64,000 nt of DNA from Chaetoderma sp. LZ-2023a (Eukaryota; Mollusca; Caudofoveata; Chaetodermatida; Chaetodermatidae). The DNA lies in contig CM067360.1 in assembly GCA_034401795.1 (NCBI GenBank), forward strand, positions 54,733,768-54,797,767. The letters run 5' to 3'. Of the stretch, positions 48,645 to 61,299 are shown one piece after another. The stretch's first letter is position 1; the number at the start of each line of letters is the position of its first letter. A model generated the notes under the pieces. That model saw only the letters and a program-made list of their open reading frames with translations. It made no database searches and was not told the origin of the DNA. The position numbers and the translations under genes are program-made.

Positions 48645-51600
48645 TTACTCATCCGTGTCAGAGTCATCTTCGACAATTGTATGCTGAACATTGTCACACA
48701 TTTCACCTCCCATACAAAGGCATGCTTCAGTGCAGAGTAGATTGTTAGCCTTGCATTGACAGAGATCTGTTCTTTTGCAGGCAGACTTTTGACATCTACA
48801 TGATGTGAGTTCAATTAATCCAAATGGAGCAGCATCCTTTGACATTAGAACAGGCTTGAGTAGACCATCCACTATACTCCAGCCATGTCCATTTGGAGAT
48901 GGAAGATTCTGAACAGCTTGCAATGAACGTCTCCAAACAAGAGCTTGACAATTGGCCCTTTCGGTGTGATGCTTTAGACTATTCGATGTAGGTGGAAGAT
49001 TTTCATTTCTTTGTCTCTTTTGACAAAAGAGCCAATAACGGGTTTCATCAGCTGTCTTTCCCACATCCCTGGTGGTATACAACTCACAGACAAATTTCTC
49101 ACATAGAATTGCAGTATTCGGTGATAAGTCAACATGTTCGCCGAGTTGGGCTAAGCTAAGCTGATGACATTCAGATGACTTTAAGAGATTGAATGCTTTT
49201 CTCTTAGCGACTCAAAATAATGCACTAGTGCTATCACAACCTGTAAGAGAATGAAACCCAGGCAAAGACAGACAGATAGCTGGGCCCAGTACTTGAGCAA
49301 CTGTATGTATTGGTATGTATCGCAATTTGTCCTTTGTGCCCGTACGGAACCATAGTTCAGAACAGTGAAGCGAACGATACGTATATATACTAAGTACTGC
49401 CACGTCTGTATCAGGAGACTGTATAACAACACGCATGTGGTCTTTTGAAGCGTGTAGCGCGTGCAACATCATACGCGTATCTGCTTCCTCGTGATCTGAT
49501 CGAAGTTCTTCCAAATACGACGAATTGTTCGCTGAAATGACAACAACATCCATTCCATCGTTAAAGCCACCAGCCAGAATGACGCAATTGTCGGCAGATA
49601 GCATATTTGGACCAGTATCACGCCACCGCTTGCTGAAAAATGCAACCAGGTTACTTTTGTTGCTTGGATTGCTGATGTACTTGGCCCATTGCTTTGGAAC
49701 GGGAGTATTTTCTCCAGCAATCTTTACTTCCAATGCTGTTGATGACCCACGTTTTAGCCGCTCTTCCGCTTTGAGAGATTCCAGTCTATCATATCTGTCA
49801 AAAACTATATCTACTCTGTTGCAGTCTTCTTGATTCAGTGGAACTGTAAAGATGTGCCAGTATTTATCAGCCAATTCTCCAAATGTAGACGTCCCTCCAG
49901 TTTTAACCATTTGCACAATTGCCATGCCATCTACTACATAAGCTGTTGCGCCGGTCTTGTCAACAGGTGGAAGCCGTCCATCAACATTTACTTCCTTTTC
50001 TAGTTCACTTAACAAAACACTTTTCACATTCTTTCTTAGAGTCCCATCCGTATGTGACAATGATAGTGGAACAGCAGACAGTTCATACGTCATCACTAGT
50101 TTTAAATCAACATCTCTGGACCTTGCGGCAATAATTAATCGACCAAATAGTTCGCGGTCAGATCTCACATTGTGAATTTTTTCATCATTTGTTTTGAGTT
50201 TTTTCTTCTGTGCTAGGCTGGCAAATGTTTTAAGTTTTAAGTGTGGCAACGTGTCCCAAAAGCTTCTCGTGTTAGTGTCCAGCCGCTCCTGAACAAAATT
50301 TTCCATAATCTCCTTACCAATGTCACAGGCGGAAACAAGTCTCTTGGCGATTTCACTAGGCAATACCACGCCAGTTGCAATGTTTACAAGCGGAAGACAC
50401 TCGCTGTCGTCGTTTTCCGCAATATTAAAGGGATTGGTCATTATATCTGATGAGAACATCGAAAGTATCTTCTGCACATCGGTTTCATCCCTGTTCATTC
50501 GATTAGTCCCCATTTCCTTATGTACTCCAAACATGTGACTATCTTGTAACCCACACATTTGCTTTGTGACCGTTGTTATGGCTGCCCTCTCGTGGCTAGT
50601 TAAAAACCACCTCTCCAGAGCTCCTGGCTTTTGTGTTATTCCAATAATACCACCTCGCTTTTTGGAATCCAAATTAATCGATTGCTCTAAGGCCATATCT
50701 GTCCACACTTGATTGAATGGATGGTCTGAGCGACTTACGGAATGATTTCCATTCAAGAATTGTTCATGTACATGGGGATGTGTACTTGGAAGCATCTTCA
50801 TGTCCGCAAGATATATTGGCAGCCATCTTGCATAATTGGTTCTGTCTATGCTGTAGAAATATGGCGCCATAGCAGCAGTAGCAGATAGGTGGGCCTGCCA
50901 ATCTCCAGTTCTCTCAGCTCTTATGAATCCAAGCAGCAGCTCTACCATATGAATATATGAGTTCCAAAATGCGAACAGGTGTGATTTCGAGCTTGACTCA
51001 ACTTTAAATGATTTGAACAGCTGTTGCAATTTATTCACATACATACACACACCTCTTTGAAATTTTCTTGCAGTGCGTCTAAGTCATCAAAGCTGCTTTG
51101 GCACATCTTAATTTTCTCATCCAGACTCTCCAATTCTGTTGGAGTAATGTGGTCTTCATGTTGTCCATTTTGTTGAATCCATTTGGAAAAAGACTGCTAT
51201 TGTAATCGCAGCAGCGCTTCCATAATCAATTTGTGAGCCCTCACTCCTCGATTATATGACTTCCCTTTAAGTAGAGCAGCAGCCGTGCTGCTACCATATG
51301 TGTTGGCCTCTATGAGGAGATCGTCTAAGCCAGAGTCATCAAACATCTTTCCAATAACAGCTAAGTAGTTTAGCGCAATGTGGAATCCCCCCAGTCTGAT
51401 CACAGTGTCACTAAACTCTTCTTTATATCGCCACTGTATCTCCTTTGCCTTGACATATATGGCCAAGTCGAATGTAATGACCGAGTCATTCTGTCCTAGT
51501 GTTGTCATCATTCTTTGAACTTGTTTCATGACCGTATACACCGTATTGAATTCAGTTGCTGATCCGGAAATCATTGGACAGTAACCGATTCGTGTAAAAG

Positions 51601-51838
51601 GTGCGTTAGCACATGATACAAGTGCATTAAATCCACTCCAACTAGGGACTGTTTGTGTTTCTGTGGTCATCATGGGTACAAGATCTACCGCAAACAATTT
51701 TATTGTCTCATTCCAACCACCATTACCTGGGTGCTTTGTCAACAGTGGTACAGCTGGATATACAGATTCTATGATGGAGTTAGTATACATACATAAAATA
51801 TAACCTTCACATTTCACCCTCGCCTTTGGTATATGCAT
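48645..51838 (-). pseudogene. Transposase-like protein with PIN/FEN-like acidic motifs and Cys-rich C-terminus, broken
   Basis: Three minus-strand pieces form one gene. 51838-51197 has SWSGFNALVS, VYTVMKQVQRMMTTLGQ, RLGGFHIALNYLAVIG and YNRGVRAHKLIMEAL. 51050-49212 carries a central region and then DHEEADTRMMLHA, VVIQSPDTDVAVLS and LTGCDSTSALF. 49082-48645 has a C-terminus with CRCQKSACKRTDLCQCK, a CXC-like Cys pattern. The breaks are an in-frame TAG at 51197-51199, a frameshift in a TG-rich stretch near 51035-51050, and an in-frame TGA at 49212-49214; the frame continues coherently past both stops. The EADTR, SPDTDV and GCDSTS motifs resemble the metal-binding acids of PIN/FEN-type nucleases. 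I recall similar proteins as multicopy families in cnidarians, molluscs and lancelets. The N-terminus looks short compared with those, so this copy may be truncated. The transposase role is inferred from the TIRs and target duplication. Confidence 0.68.
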
Positions 51839-52005
51839 GCAAAATGTATGTTGGATATATGTTAGGTCGATATCTGTCTAAATATCATATATGGTGAATC
51901 TAATACGATATTACTTTGAGTTATGACACGATCATGCTTATATCATTGTGCACTGTGGATACAGCCAAAGCCTAGACCCCCTATGCAAAGAAATCAGGAT
52001 AACTA

Positions 52006-52142
52006 ATTAGTGCTACCACAATTTGTTTGTACAACAGGGCTTAAAATGTGTGGGACATGTCCCCCAAGCCACAGCAAGTGTCAGACCTTCCGAATACTGG
52101 GTGTGCTACGTCACGATTCTGACCTAGCTTTAGCTCCTGGAC
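52006..52142 (-). repeat. Right terminal inverted repeat of DNA transposon
   Basis: Imperfect reverse complement of 48152-48297. It ends in ctcctggac directly before the right tagaata duplication. Confidence 0.75.
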
Positions 52143-54840
52143 TAGAATAAGCGCAGAGGAATATGCAATCTGGGGAGGGAAAATGAATTAGAATAGCTAC
52201 TATTTGAACCCAGTAGGAATTACCTCCCTTATCTATTGCCGACCAGCAAACATTAAGAATCCATAGCTCGTCATATAGAGAAATACTATGGGCGGATTCA
52301 GGATTTCTGGAGGGAGGGCTTTAAATGAAAAGGACAGTTTCAATCACCTGCAAGAGAATTATGCAAAGGATTGCACACACAGACGCACGCACGCACACAT
52401 ACATGTCCGCCTTCCACACAGCACACATGCATGTACGCACCAATGCCTACCTACCCATTTGCCCACCCGCCCACACGCACACACTAAGGAATATAATCAC
52501 CATGAGAGCAAGTGAATTCGTTTATCAGTCGTGGCTGCCTTCTCTGGTATAGGCCAGTTTTCTTGTTAGATGGTAATACTGATAGCTTCTGTTTATGATG
52601 GTGCATATCTGTGAAGGCACAGGCATTTGAAGTTTACCCGCCTATTTCATATTATTAGCATATTTCAGATACTACTATATACATTTTAGTTTATGAAATA
52701 TGCTAATAATATGAAATAGGCGGGTAAACTTCAAATGCCTGTGGTGAAGGAACAGCTAAAATATCTGATCACTTAGTCAATATATGATACTAAACCTGCT
52801 ATGTGTGTGAATGGTTTTTCGGATGTATGGGTTATCTCCAAGGTTTAGCAATTTGTAACAGTTGTTTAAGAATGTATAGTACAGAGACCTAATGGTACCT
52901 GCTTATATTCAATCCAATCTGTACATAAATGAGGTCAACTTTCACCATTTGATTCATATTCAGTAGTTTCATTAGTTCAATTTAGTTTAAGCTTTGAAGT
53001 AATCTAAATGGCCTCGGACCTCAATACCGTAATCATTTCTGCCTTTCTCATATAAGGGATTTCTGGGAGCGAGGATTAGTAACAGTTTCCCACACTAAAT
53101 AAACAAATTATTGATATTTTACCCTAGTATTGTTTTCTGACATGAACCATTCTTAGACACCAAATATTATCTGAATTAGTTTCTGGCACGGAATGTTCTG
53201 ATGAAAGATATGGAATAATCGCTGAAGAATATGCAACCGGGAGAGGGAAATGAATACGAATAGCTAATATTTGAACCCAGTAGGAACATAGCTCGTCATA
53301 TAGAGAAATACTATGGGCGGATTCAGGATTTCTGGAGGGAGGGGTTTAAATGAAAAGGACAGTTTCAATCACCTGCAAGAGAATTATGCAAAGGATTGCA
53401 CACACACACACGCACGCACGTACGCACGCACGTATGCATGCATGTCCGCCTGCCCCACAGCACACATGCATGTACACACCAATGCCTACCCACCCATTCG
53501 CCCATCCGCCCACACGCACACACAAATGAATATACTCACCATGAGAGCAAGTGAATTCGTTTATCAGTCGTGGCTGCCTTCTCTGGTATAGGCCAGTTTT
53601 CTTGTTAGATGGTAAGACTGATAGCTTCTGTTTATGATGGTGCATATCTGTGAAGGCACAGGCATTTGAAGTTTACCCGCCTATTTCATATTATTAGCAT
53701 ATTTCAGATACTGCTATATACATATTAGTTTATGAAATATGCTAATAATATGAAATAGGTGGGTAAACTTCAAATGCTTGTGGTGAATGAACAGCTAAAA
53801 TATCTGATCACTTAGTCAATACATGATACTAAACCTGCTATGTGTGTGAATGATTTTCAGATATATGGGTTATCCCAAGGTTTAGCAATTTGTAACAGTT
53901 GTTTATGAATGTATAGTACAGAGAACTAATGGTACCTGCTTATATTCCAACTAATCTGTACATAAATGAAGTCAACTTTCACCATTTGATTCATATTTAG
54001 TAGTTACATTAGTTCAGTTTAAGCTTTGAAGTAATCTTATGGCCTCGGACCTCAAACTCACAATCATTTCTGCTTTACTCATATAAGGAATATCTGAGAG
54101 TAAGGACTAGTAATGGAGAAATGAATTAGAATAGCTACTATTTGAACCCAGTAGGAATTACCTCCCTTATATATTGCCGACAAGCCAACATATTAAGAAT
54201 CTAGCTCGTCTTATAGAGAAATACTATGGGTGTATTCAGGATTTCTGGAGAGAGGGGGTTAAATGAAACGTACATTTTCAATCACCTGCAAGAGAATTAT
54301 GCAAAGGATTGCACACACACACACGCACGCACGTACGCACGCACGCACGCATACATGTCCGCCTGCCCCTCAGACACATGCATGCATGCATGCCCCAATG
54401 CCTACCCACTAGTTCGCCCACCCGCCCACCCACCCACACGCACACACAAATGCATGTACGCACCATGGGAGCAGGTGAATTCATTTATCATTCTCGGCTT
54501 CTTTCTCTCGTATAGGCCATTTGTCTTGTTAGATGGTAAGACTGATAGCTTCTGTTTATGATGGTGCATATCTGTGAAGGCACAGGCATTTGAAGTTTAC
54601 CCGCCTATTTCATATTATTAGCATATTTCATATGCTACTATATATATATTAGTATATGAAGTATGCTAATAATATGAGATCGGCGGGTAAACTTCAAATG
54701 CCTGTGGTGAAGGAACAGCTAAAATATATGTTCACTTAGTCAATATATGATACTAAACCAACTATATGTGTGAATGATTTTCAGATATCTGAGTTATCTC
54801 CAAGGTTTAGCAATTTGTAACAGTTGTTTATGAATGTATT
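52143..54840 (+). repeat. Satellite array, block 4
   Basis: The block completes the monomer begun at 47162. Monomer starts follow at 52233, about 53285 (a short deletion removes the ctattgccgac head) and 54171 (atattgccgac variant). The size order (about 1.05, 0.89 kb, then a subtype B monomer) repeats that of blocks 2 and 3. The 54171 monomer is cut by a CR1-like LINE after gaatgtatt. Confidence 0.92.
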
Positions 54841-54979
54841 AACTTACACGAACTTACTTACACGAATCCTCTACTGACAGCAGGCGTCAACAAGCCTCTA
54901 ACGTCAGGAATGGGTTGCATATATTTATGGTTCATTTTAATGTTATTATGTTGTTATTAACAATTACACATTGGCTATG
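54841..54979 (-). other. CR1-like LINE 3' untranslated region
   Basis: This 139-bp region ends, on the minus strand, with cgtgtaagtaagttcgtgtaagtt, two near-copies of a short unit. CR1 elements typically end in short tandem repeats rather than poly(A), which fits. Confidence 0.65.
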
Positions 54980-57910
54980 TTATAATGATTCTGGAGTATA
55001 AATATTACAGATGGGTTCACAGTCGTAGTTATAGCGCAATGGATGACTTTCCCATAGCTTGTCTAGTCTAGCTTTGAAAGAATTCACTGAGGGAGCGCTG
55101 ATAACGGATTCGGGTAGTTTATTCCATTGATCAGTACAGCGTAACGGGAATGAAAACCTTCGTATATTGAGTCTTGGTCTTATTTTCTTAATTTTTAGGC
55201 TGTGGCCTCGAGTTATGCTATTTGTGTCTTGTCGCTCAATAAGGTCTGCAGTAACTTGGTCATATTTATTGCTGAGAATTTTATATAACTCGATCATTTC
55301 ACCATGCAATCTTCTAAATACTAATGTTGGTAACTTTAACTTTTGGAGGCGTACGTGATATGGTCGATTACGCATACCAGGAACAAGTTTGGTTGCCCGT
55401 CTTTGGACATTTTCGATTGCATTTATGTGCTTTTTCAGATATGGAGCCCAAACCACATTAGCGTATTCAATATGTGGCCTAACAAGAGATTTGTAGAGAT
55501 GTTTAAAGTTTTCTTTATCTAGATAGTCAAATGTTCTCCTAATCACTCCCATTATCTGGTTAGATTTGCTTATTTTTCCATTTATATGTTCATCGAAGCA
55601 TAGTTTATCGTCTATTATGACACCTATATCTTTTTCACTAGATGAATGGGCTAGAGTATGGTTATTAAATTCCATTGTATAAGTGTGTAGAGATGTTTTT
55701 TTTGTTGATATTCGCATACTTTTGCATTTATCTGGGTGGAACCTCAATAATAAATTATCAGTCCATGAACACATAGAGTTAATATCATTTTGCAGGGTGT
55801 CACAATCTTTTGGGTTAAAGATTGATCGAAAGAATTTAGTGTCATCTGCAAATAAAAAGATCTCAGACCCACTACTGATTACATCGGGAAGATCATTAAT
55901 GTAAATTATAAACAGTAATGGCCCTAAAACTGAGCTCTGTGGTATACCGCTTGTTACGTCTGTTGGTTTAGATATGATTCCATTTATAACTACTTGTTGC
56001 TGCCTTCCGGTTAGGAAGGATTGGATCCAGTTTAACAAATTACCTTCTATGCCATATGCAGTTAGTTTTTTAATTAGACGTTTATGTGGAACCTTATCAA
56101 ATGCTTTCATGAAGTCGCAGTAAATCACATCAATCATAACCCCCTTGTCCAGAGTCAGTAGCCATTTTTCAAGAACAGTCAAAAGTTGGAGAACTGTTGA
56201 TCGGCCGCTTATAAAACCATACTGTTTTTCTGATAGCATATTATTATTCCTAAGATGTTCCATAATCGTGTCTTTAATGACAGATTCCATTATTTTACAA
56301 ACAACAGATGTTAAGCTAATTGGACGGTAATTGTCTGGTTTGGTTTTATCTCCTTTTTTGAAAATTGGTGTGATGTTTGCATTTAACCAGCATTGTGGTA
56401 ATGTTCCCAGGCTTAGTGATTTATTAAAAAGAATTGATAGTGGCAGGCTTAGTTCGTAGCTTAGTTCATAAAGGAATCTTGGATGGAGTTTATCAGGCCC
56501 GGGTGACTTAGCAGTGTTGAGATTCACAAGTTTTTTTCTTACAATTTCAGGTGTGATCTTTAATGTACCCATTGGCATGTAGGCTCTACAAGGAATAGGT
56601 GGAGAATCATCGTCAGGTTCTGTTGTGAATACTGATCTGAAGTAGCTGGCTAGGGTGTCTGCCTTCTCTTTATCATTTTTTGTAAATGACACTTCCATAT
56701 CATGCTCAGTGGCACTAGGTATTTGCAGATCTGGAATACCTGATCTGACTTTAGTCTTGGATTGCACATAATTCCAAAACTTTTTGGGGTTATTTTTGGC
56801 TGATATAGAAATATTTTTCTCATATTGTTTCTGTGCTTTTCTTGTTTCTCTTCGAACCTGGTTTCTTGTTTTACAATATTCATCATATATATTACGGTTA
56901 CCGCCTGTATCAATATATTTTTTCCATAGTCGCTTCTTCCTGTTTATTTTGGTTCTTGTAGTTTGGTCAAGAGGATATTTGTGCCTTTTGTTTTTTTAGT
57001 GTTCTTTTAGGAATAAATTTATTTTCAGCTTCTTGACACATTCCAAATATGGTCTGCCACATATCATTAATATCGTTTATTTCTTTTAGGCGTGTGTTCC
57101 AGTCTATATTTAAGAAATTAATTATAGCTTTATAATCTGCTTTATCATAACAGACCCTTGTTTTACTTGTAGTAGTAAATTCGCCATTTAAGCGAATCTC
57201 CATCTGTATAGTGGAATGGTCACTTTTTCCAAGTGGCGCATTTGTATGAATATTATCCACCAGGTCAGGGTAATTAGTAAATACTAAATCCAATATTGTT
57301 GGCTTGTCGGACCCACGCCCTCTAGTAGGCATTGAAATTAGCTGTTGTAAGAAGCAGTCTCTTACAGATTCAATAAACTTAAACGTAAAGTCTAGGCTAG
57401 AGCTAGAGGTGTTGTATGTGTTTGTAAACCAATTAATATGTGGCATATTAAAGTCTCCTAGAATAAGCGAGTGCAGGTTAGTGGTGTGTATTTCCTTTAA
57501 AATATGACAGAGTTCATTATTGTTTTGGTTATTAGAGTTTGGGCTTCTATAAAACACTCCCAAACGCAGTGTTTCATGTTTACATCGTATGTCGCAGAGG
57601 ATGTATTCTTCGAACATACTTTGGTTAATGCTTAGTAGTTTATAAGATAAAGTGTTTTTTATGTATAGTAAGCTACCTCTTCCTATTGTAGTAGTAATAT
57701 TTTTTATCTTCAATGCTGTAGCCATCTAGATTGTAGTCTGCTATACTAGGTTGAGTTCTGTAGTTTTTTGGCTTGGCTTCAACTATAGCTATGATATCTG
57801 GTGGGTCATCTTGTATTATGTGCAGAAGTTCGGTTTTCTTCTCACGTGTAAAGACGTCAGCATTTGTATAGAGGATCGTAATCTCATTAATTGATTTTGT
57901 ACATTTCGTA
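54980..57910 (-). pseudogene. CR1-like LINE ORF2: endonuclease and reverse transcriptase, two frameshifts
   Basis: The endonuclease begins near 57910 (ITILYTNADVF, IIAIVEAKPKN). It shifts frame near 57690, continues in 57725-56967 (VFYRSPNS, LILGDFNMPHINW, LDLVFTN, LGKSDHSTIQM), then shifts again in an A-rich stretch near 56985. The RT frame is open from there to 54980. It includes NPKKFWNYVQSKTKV, LNTAKSPGPDKLHPRFLYEL, ITPIFKKGDKTKPDNYRPISLTSV, YCDFMKAFDKVPHKRLI, GIPQSSVLGPLLFIIYINDLP and the FADDTKFF catalytic box. These are CR1-clade forms, though FADD replaces YADD (common in CR1). The RT C-terminus (RPHIEYANVVWAPY...RATKLVPGM) is complete. The true ORF2 start is uncertain. Confidence 0.87.
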
Positions 57911-58230
57911 TTTACATTATTTGGTTTATTTCCTCTAATTTTGGAGCCGACCAGAGATTGTGTCAGACTTTGGCCATGTTTATTATTTACACATTCGTCT
58001 GAAAGTAAAGTGAAACAGTTTCTAGTGGATATAGGGAAACAACGATCTTAAGGACACAATCATCGGGTACATTACCAGTATTTAAAACATTCCATTTAAA
58101 TAGAGAATCTACATTCGCACAATGTGACTTATCAAAGCAAAAGTTAGAAGAATTGAGATGTTTTGATGTATGTACAGTGTCATGCAAATTACTATGTATG
58201 CCATTAAATCTCTTTACAGTTGCTGGGCCA
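57911..58230 (-). other. CR1-like LINE region between ORF1 and ORF2
   Basis: About 320 bp separate the ORF1 stop from the recognisable endonuclease. A minus-strand frame (58364-57987) crosses the ORF1 end in another frame without family features. The ORF2 frame itself can be followed open upstream to about 58040, so ORF2 may begin here. Confidence 0.5.
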
Positions 58231-60441
58231 TTAGTTACTGTACAGGTTGAAAATTGTGATAGTACTGGGTTGGTCTGTACTGTGATTGGTGGTAGGTGGG
58301 GGCCCGATTTGCCCAGGAGCTCTTTGCATTGTAGTTCTGGTGTTCCTCCCATGCATCCTCCCATTGTGAAAATATGGATTCATGAAATGATCGTCTACAT
58401 TCTGTAGCATAGGTGTCATGTACGCAGTTTGTGACATTATAAGAATCAAGCTTAAATAGTTTGTAATGTTTTCTGACAAAACACGCGTTCCATTGACATT
58501 TGGATGAATGCGGTCATGGAATAGCTCTGTGTAAACTGTTCCACTAGGGTCATTGAAGAGCTGGGAATTGTCTAGGAATATTGCATTTTGTGTTTCTGAC
58601 AGTTTAAGCAGCATGCTGTTAAATTCCAATGTTAGACTATTCTCATGTGCATTCAGAGGTCTAGGTAGTAGTGAGGATACAAATATTTGTATGTGCGGTG
58701 AGATAGCATGGATCCTATGCAGCAGCACTGTGTAGTCTTTTACCATTTCATGTGGATTACTCTTCACGATGTCATTACTTCCGACATGGATAACAATTGC
58801 ATCGTGACTGCTTGCAGAAAGATAACTGTCTATGTGGTCGTGTATGTCAATAATATGAGAACCTCTTAGAGTTTTAATGTTGATGTTCATATTGTCATTG
58901 GACATATAGTGTCCACTAAACTTCCTCAACATTGAGCTCCCTATAATTAGGACGCGTTTCATCTGGTCCCTTGTTGGAGTAACATCGGAATGATACTGTG
59001 CTGTAGCAGTCCCATTCTGGTAAGATATATCACCTGTTGCCTTTGTGATGTTCCTATTCTGGTTATTATATTTCTGCTTATTTTGGACATTTTCTGGATG
59101 GTGATAGGCTTGTGAGTTCATACTATCACCATTGTATTTCTGTCTCATTTGAGAATGTCCTGTGGTTGGTTGATAGGTTTGCTGGTTTGTATTTATATTC
59201 AGATTTGTCTGCCTACCAGTGGATTGAAATTCCCTTGATGTTTGATAGGATTGTGAAGTTGCTGCACTGCTGGGTATTGAATTTAACTGTCACGTTTGCC
59301 TGGTTAGAACTGGTATCGGTCTGTATGTTGGTGGAGAAACATCTTTGATAACTGGAGTTATGAATGTATTATTATGCTCTACACCATGGTGAGGGGTGGA
59401 TTGAAGATTCTTTACTTGATAACTCAGCGATTCAAGACTCTTTTGGATTTCTTTTATTTGTCCAGCAAGATCAACTATAGTAGGATTAGATGTAGGTACT
59501 ATTGTGCTCGGTGAGGATCTTTTAGCTAGTTTTACATCATTAGTTGATGTAGCAGTTAGAGTTTGTTGCATTTCCATGTTTGTTAGGCTTACATCATTAG
59601 TATGTGTTACCGTTTGTTGGATTTGTGCAGTTGGTAGGTCTGCAACTTTAGGGGATGTCTCCATTAAAGGTTGCTGGGACGGTGAATCAGGTCCAGCAGC
59701 TACTGTGTTATTGTCTTGGGACGTACTTATATGAGCTGGTCCATGTTGGCATGTACTGTTGGGTGCTGGTTCAACATGGCAGCCTTCTGGTGTTTTACGC
59801 CATTCGATGTATTCTGCAATATGGTCTGAGATAGTCGTACAGGTGCTACAGATGTATCTGCGCCGGGATGCAGTAAGGGTGGACAACATATAAGTTGGCA
59901 GATTAGTACAGTGGTAGTGTTGCCAGTTCTTACAATTAAAACACATTATCATATACCTATTATTTGGTTTATGGCAGGGGCATAAAATCTGTAGAGTATG
60001 GGTATTTTCATTTTCTTCTTGGTTACCAGGATCAGTCATATCTGGTAGTATGTTTGTGATAGGAGGCTCAACAACACATGTTTGCTGTGTGTGAGAGCCA
60101 GTCGGAGAAGTATTTGTTGACAAGCTTGATGTCATAATGTCTGGTGAAGAAAAATGCTCATTTGGGGTTGTATACACACCCATGGGAGACTTTGACACAC
60201 TAACTGGCGGAGTTGGCTGAACAACTGCTTCAGTGGCGGAGATGTTGATTGATGGGTTTGATTGTTTGGGCTTCTGGCGTGCCATGTTAGTAATTACTTT
60301 GGCTTGATTTGAGGATTGTGTTGATAGATATTTCCTATATACTTCCTCTTCTCGTATTCTGTCGCACTCTTTGCATAGCCAATAGTCTGATGATCTAAAT
60401 TCTGTAGGCTTTGCAGGGTCCTTACAGTCCTGGCATACCAT
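58231..60441 (-). pseudogene. CR1-like LINE ORF1: PHD finger plus SGNH esterase, one internal TGA
   Basis: The frame runs from ATG 60441 (MVCQDCKDP) to 58231. An N-terminal pair of CxxC motifs (CQDC, CKEC) may bind zinc. A PHD finger follows (CPCHKP..., MCFNCKNWQHYHC, ICSTC; Cys4-His-Cys3 order), about residues 150-200. A long polar linker ends in a coiled-coil-like stretch (AGQIKEIQKSLESLSYQVKN). An in-frame TGA at 59290-59292 interrupts, and the same frame continues through a Gln/Asn-rich linker into an SGNH domain: LIIGSSML (block I), IHVGSNDIVK (block III) and HDRIHPNVNG (block V). All three blocks look intact. This architecture is known for ORF1 of CR1-like elements. The TGA may be a C-to-T change in a CGA codon, so the copy is probably only recently inactivated. 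Confidence 0.88.
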
Positions 60442-61299
60442 GTTGCTTACTTCTACCAAATAGTGTATGTGGTTGGTATGGCAGTTTAATAAGGTGTATA
60501 GTATATTACTCGATTTTTTCTAATATTGTGCTTAGACAAACATCACAAACAGGATAGAAACACAAACCTAATTGTTAGTATAGTGTATGTAGAGTTATTT
60601 CTATGTCCCGCGGCAACTTGGGAAAAGCTTAGACAGGGGACAGCCGTAGGAGAGACAGACATGAAACAGAACAATTTCAAGAATGTTAGTAAGTAATCAA
60701 GATTGGTTTGGGGGAGTACAGGTGCATGTTATATGCCTAGTAGTGAAGTGTGACTTGTGATGATGTACGTTTTGATGTGGGTATTTTTTCACACATTTAA
60801 AAATAATTTATTATTATTGTTAATTGTTTTATATATTTTTGGTGTTTATTTTTAATTATACTCCGTTATTTTTATTATTATTTGTTTTTATTTGTTACAA
60901 GACAATAATCTATCGGAAAAAGGTGTTATTACAGTTTTACACTGTTTAATTTGTGTACGGGTTAAGTTTACATGTGTTTATGTGCATGCCTAAATGTTTG
61001 TGATGTTGAAACAACAGACAGAATAAAATTATATTGGCTGGATTGTATGATACAGCAGAGATCTTTAGCGTTGCTAATGTAAACAATCACGGAAACTGGT
61101 GACGTCTTCTAAAAAGCGAGTTTTAAGCATCGAAGCTGACACTATCAGTGGTTAGATGTATTAATCATTTTATTACAGTTTAACAACGGTAACACTGATC
61201 GATTTAGTTGATTTGGTTTTAGTTTTAACCGATTTTTTCTAATTTATATACGACACTAAATTTTTAACACTAAATTTTTAACGTCTGTTTCTTCTATTA
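60442..61299 (-). other. CR1-like LINE 5' leader
   Basis: About 860 bp between the ORF1 start and the right insertion edge. The part from 60780 to 60910 is very AT-rich, and ctaaatttttaacactaaattttta near 61255-61280 is a short direct repeat. No reading frame is supported; promoter sequences are expected but not identifiable by eye. Confidence 0.55.

Larger units (their letters stand above)
48152..52142 (-). mobile_element. DNA transposon with long imperfect TIRs and 7-bp target duplication
   Basis: The insertion is flanked by tagaata at 48145-48151 and 52143-52149; removing it restores the satellite sequence gatagaataagcgcagagg. Its ends are inverted: gtccgggagccaa on the left and, reversed, gtccaggagctaa on the right. 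The similarity extends about 140 bp inward with gaps, e.g. tagcacacccagtattc and gttgtacaa..aattgtggta in both. It contains one broken gene on the minus strand. I cannot assign a superfamily with confidence. Confidence 0.82.
54841..61299 (-). mobile_element. CR1-like LINE with PHD/esterase ORF1, near full length
   Basis: A 6.46-kb insertion, minus orientation, in the satellite monomer begun at 54171. The junctions share gtatt (54836-54840 and 61300-61304), a possible 5-6 bp target duplication. Minus-strand order: ~860-bp leader, ORF1 (PHD finger and SGNH esterase), ORF2 (endonuclease and RT), and a short 3' region ending in repeated cgtgtaagt units instead of poly(A). PHD and esterase domains in ORF1 are described for CR1-like LINEs, and the RT form fits CR1. 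There are two frameshifts in ORF2 and one stop in ORF1. Confidence 0.88.

Noticed and set aside
57304..57507. Plus-strand frames within the CR1-like LINE
   Set aside because: Antisense to the endonuclease domain on the minus strand.
56967..58364. Separate genes for the 57725-56967 and 58364-57987 minus-strand frames
   Set aside because: The first is the endonuclease of CR1-like ORF2 between two frameshifts; the second overlaps the ORF1 end in another frame and shows no family features.
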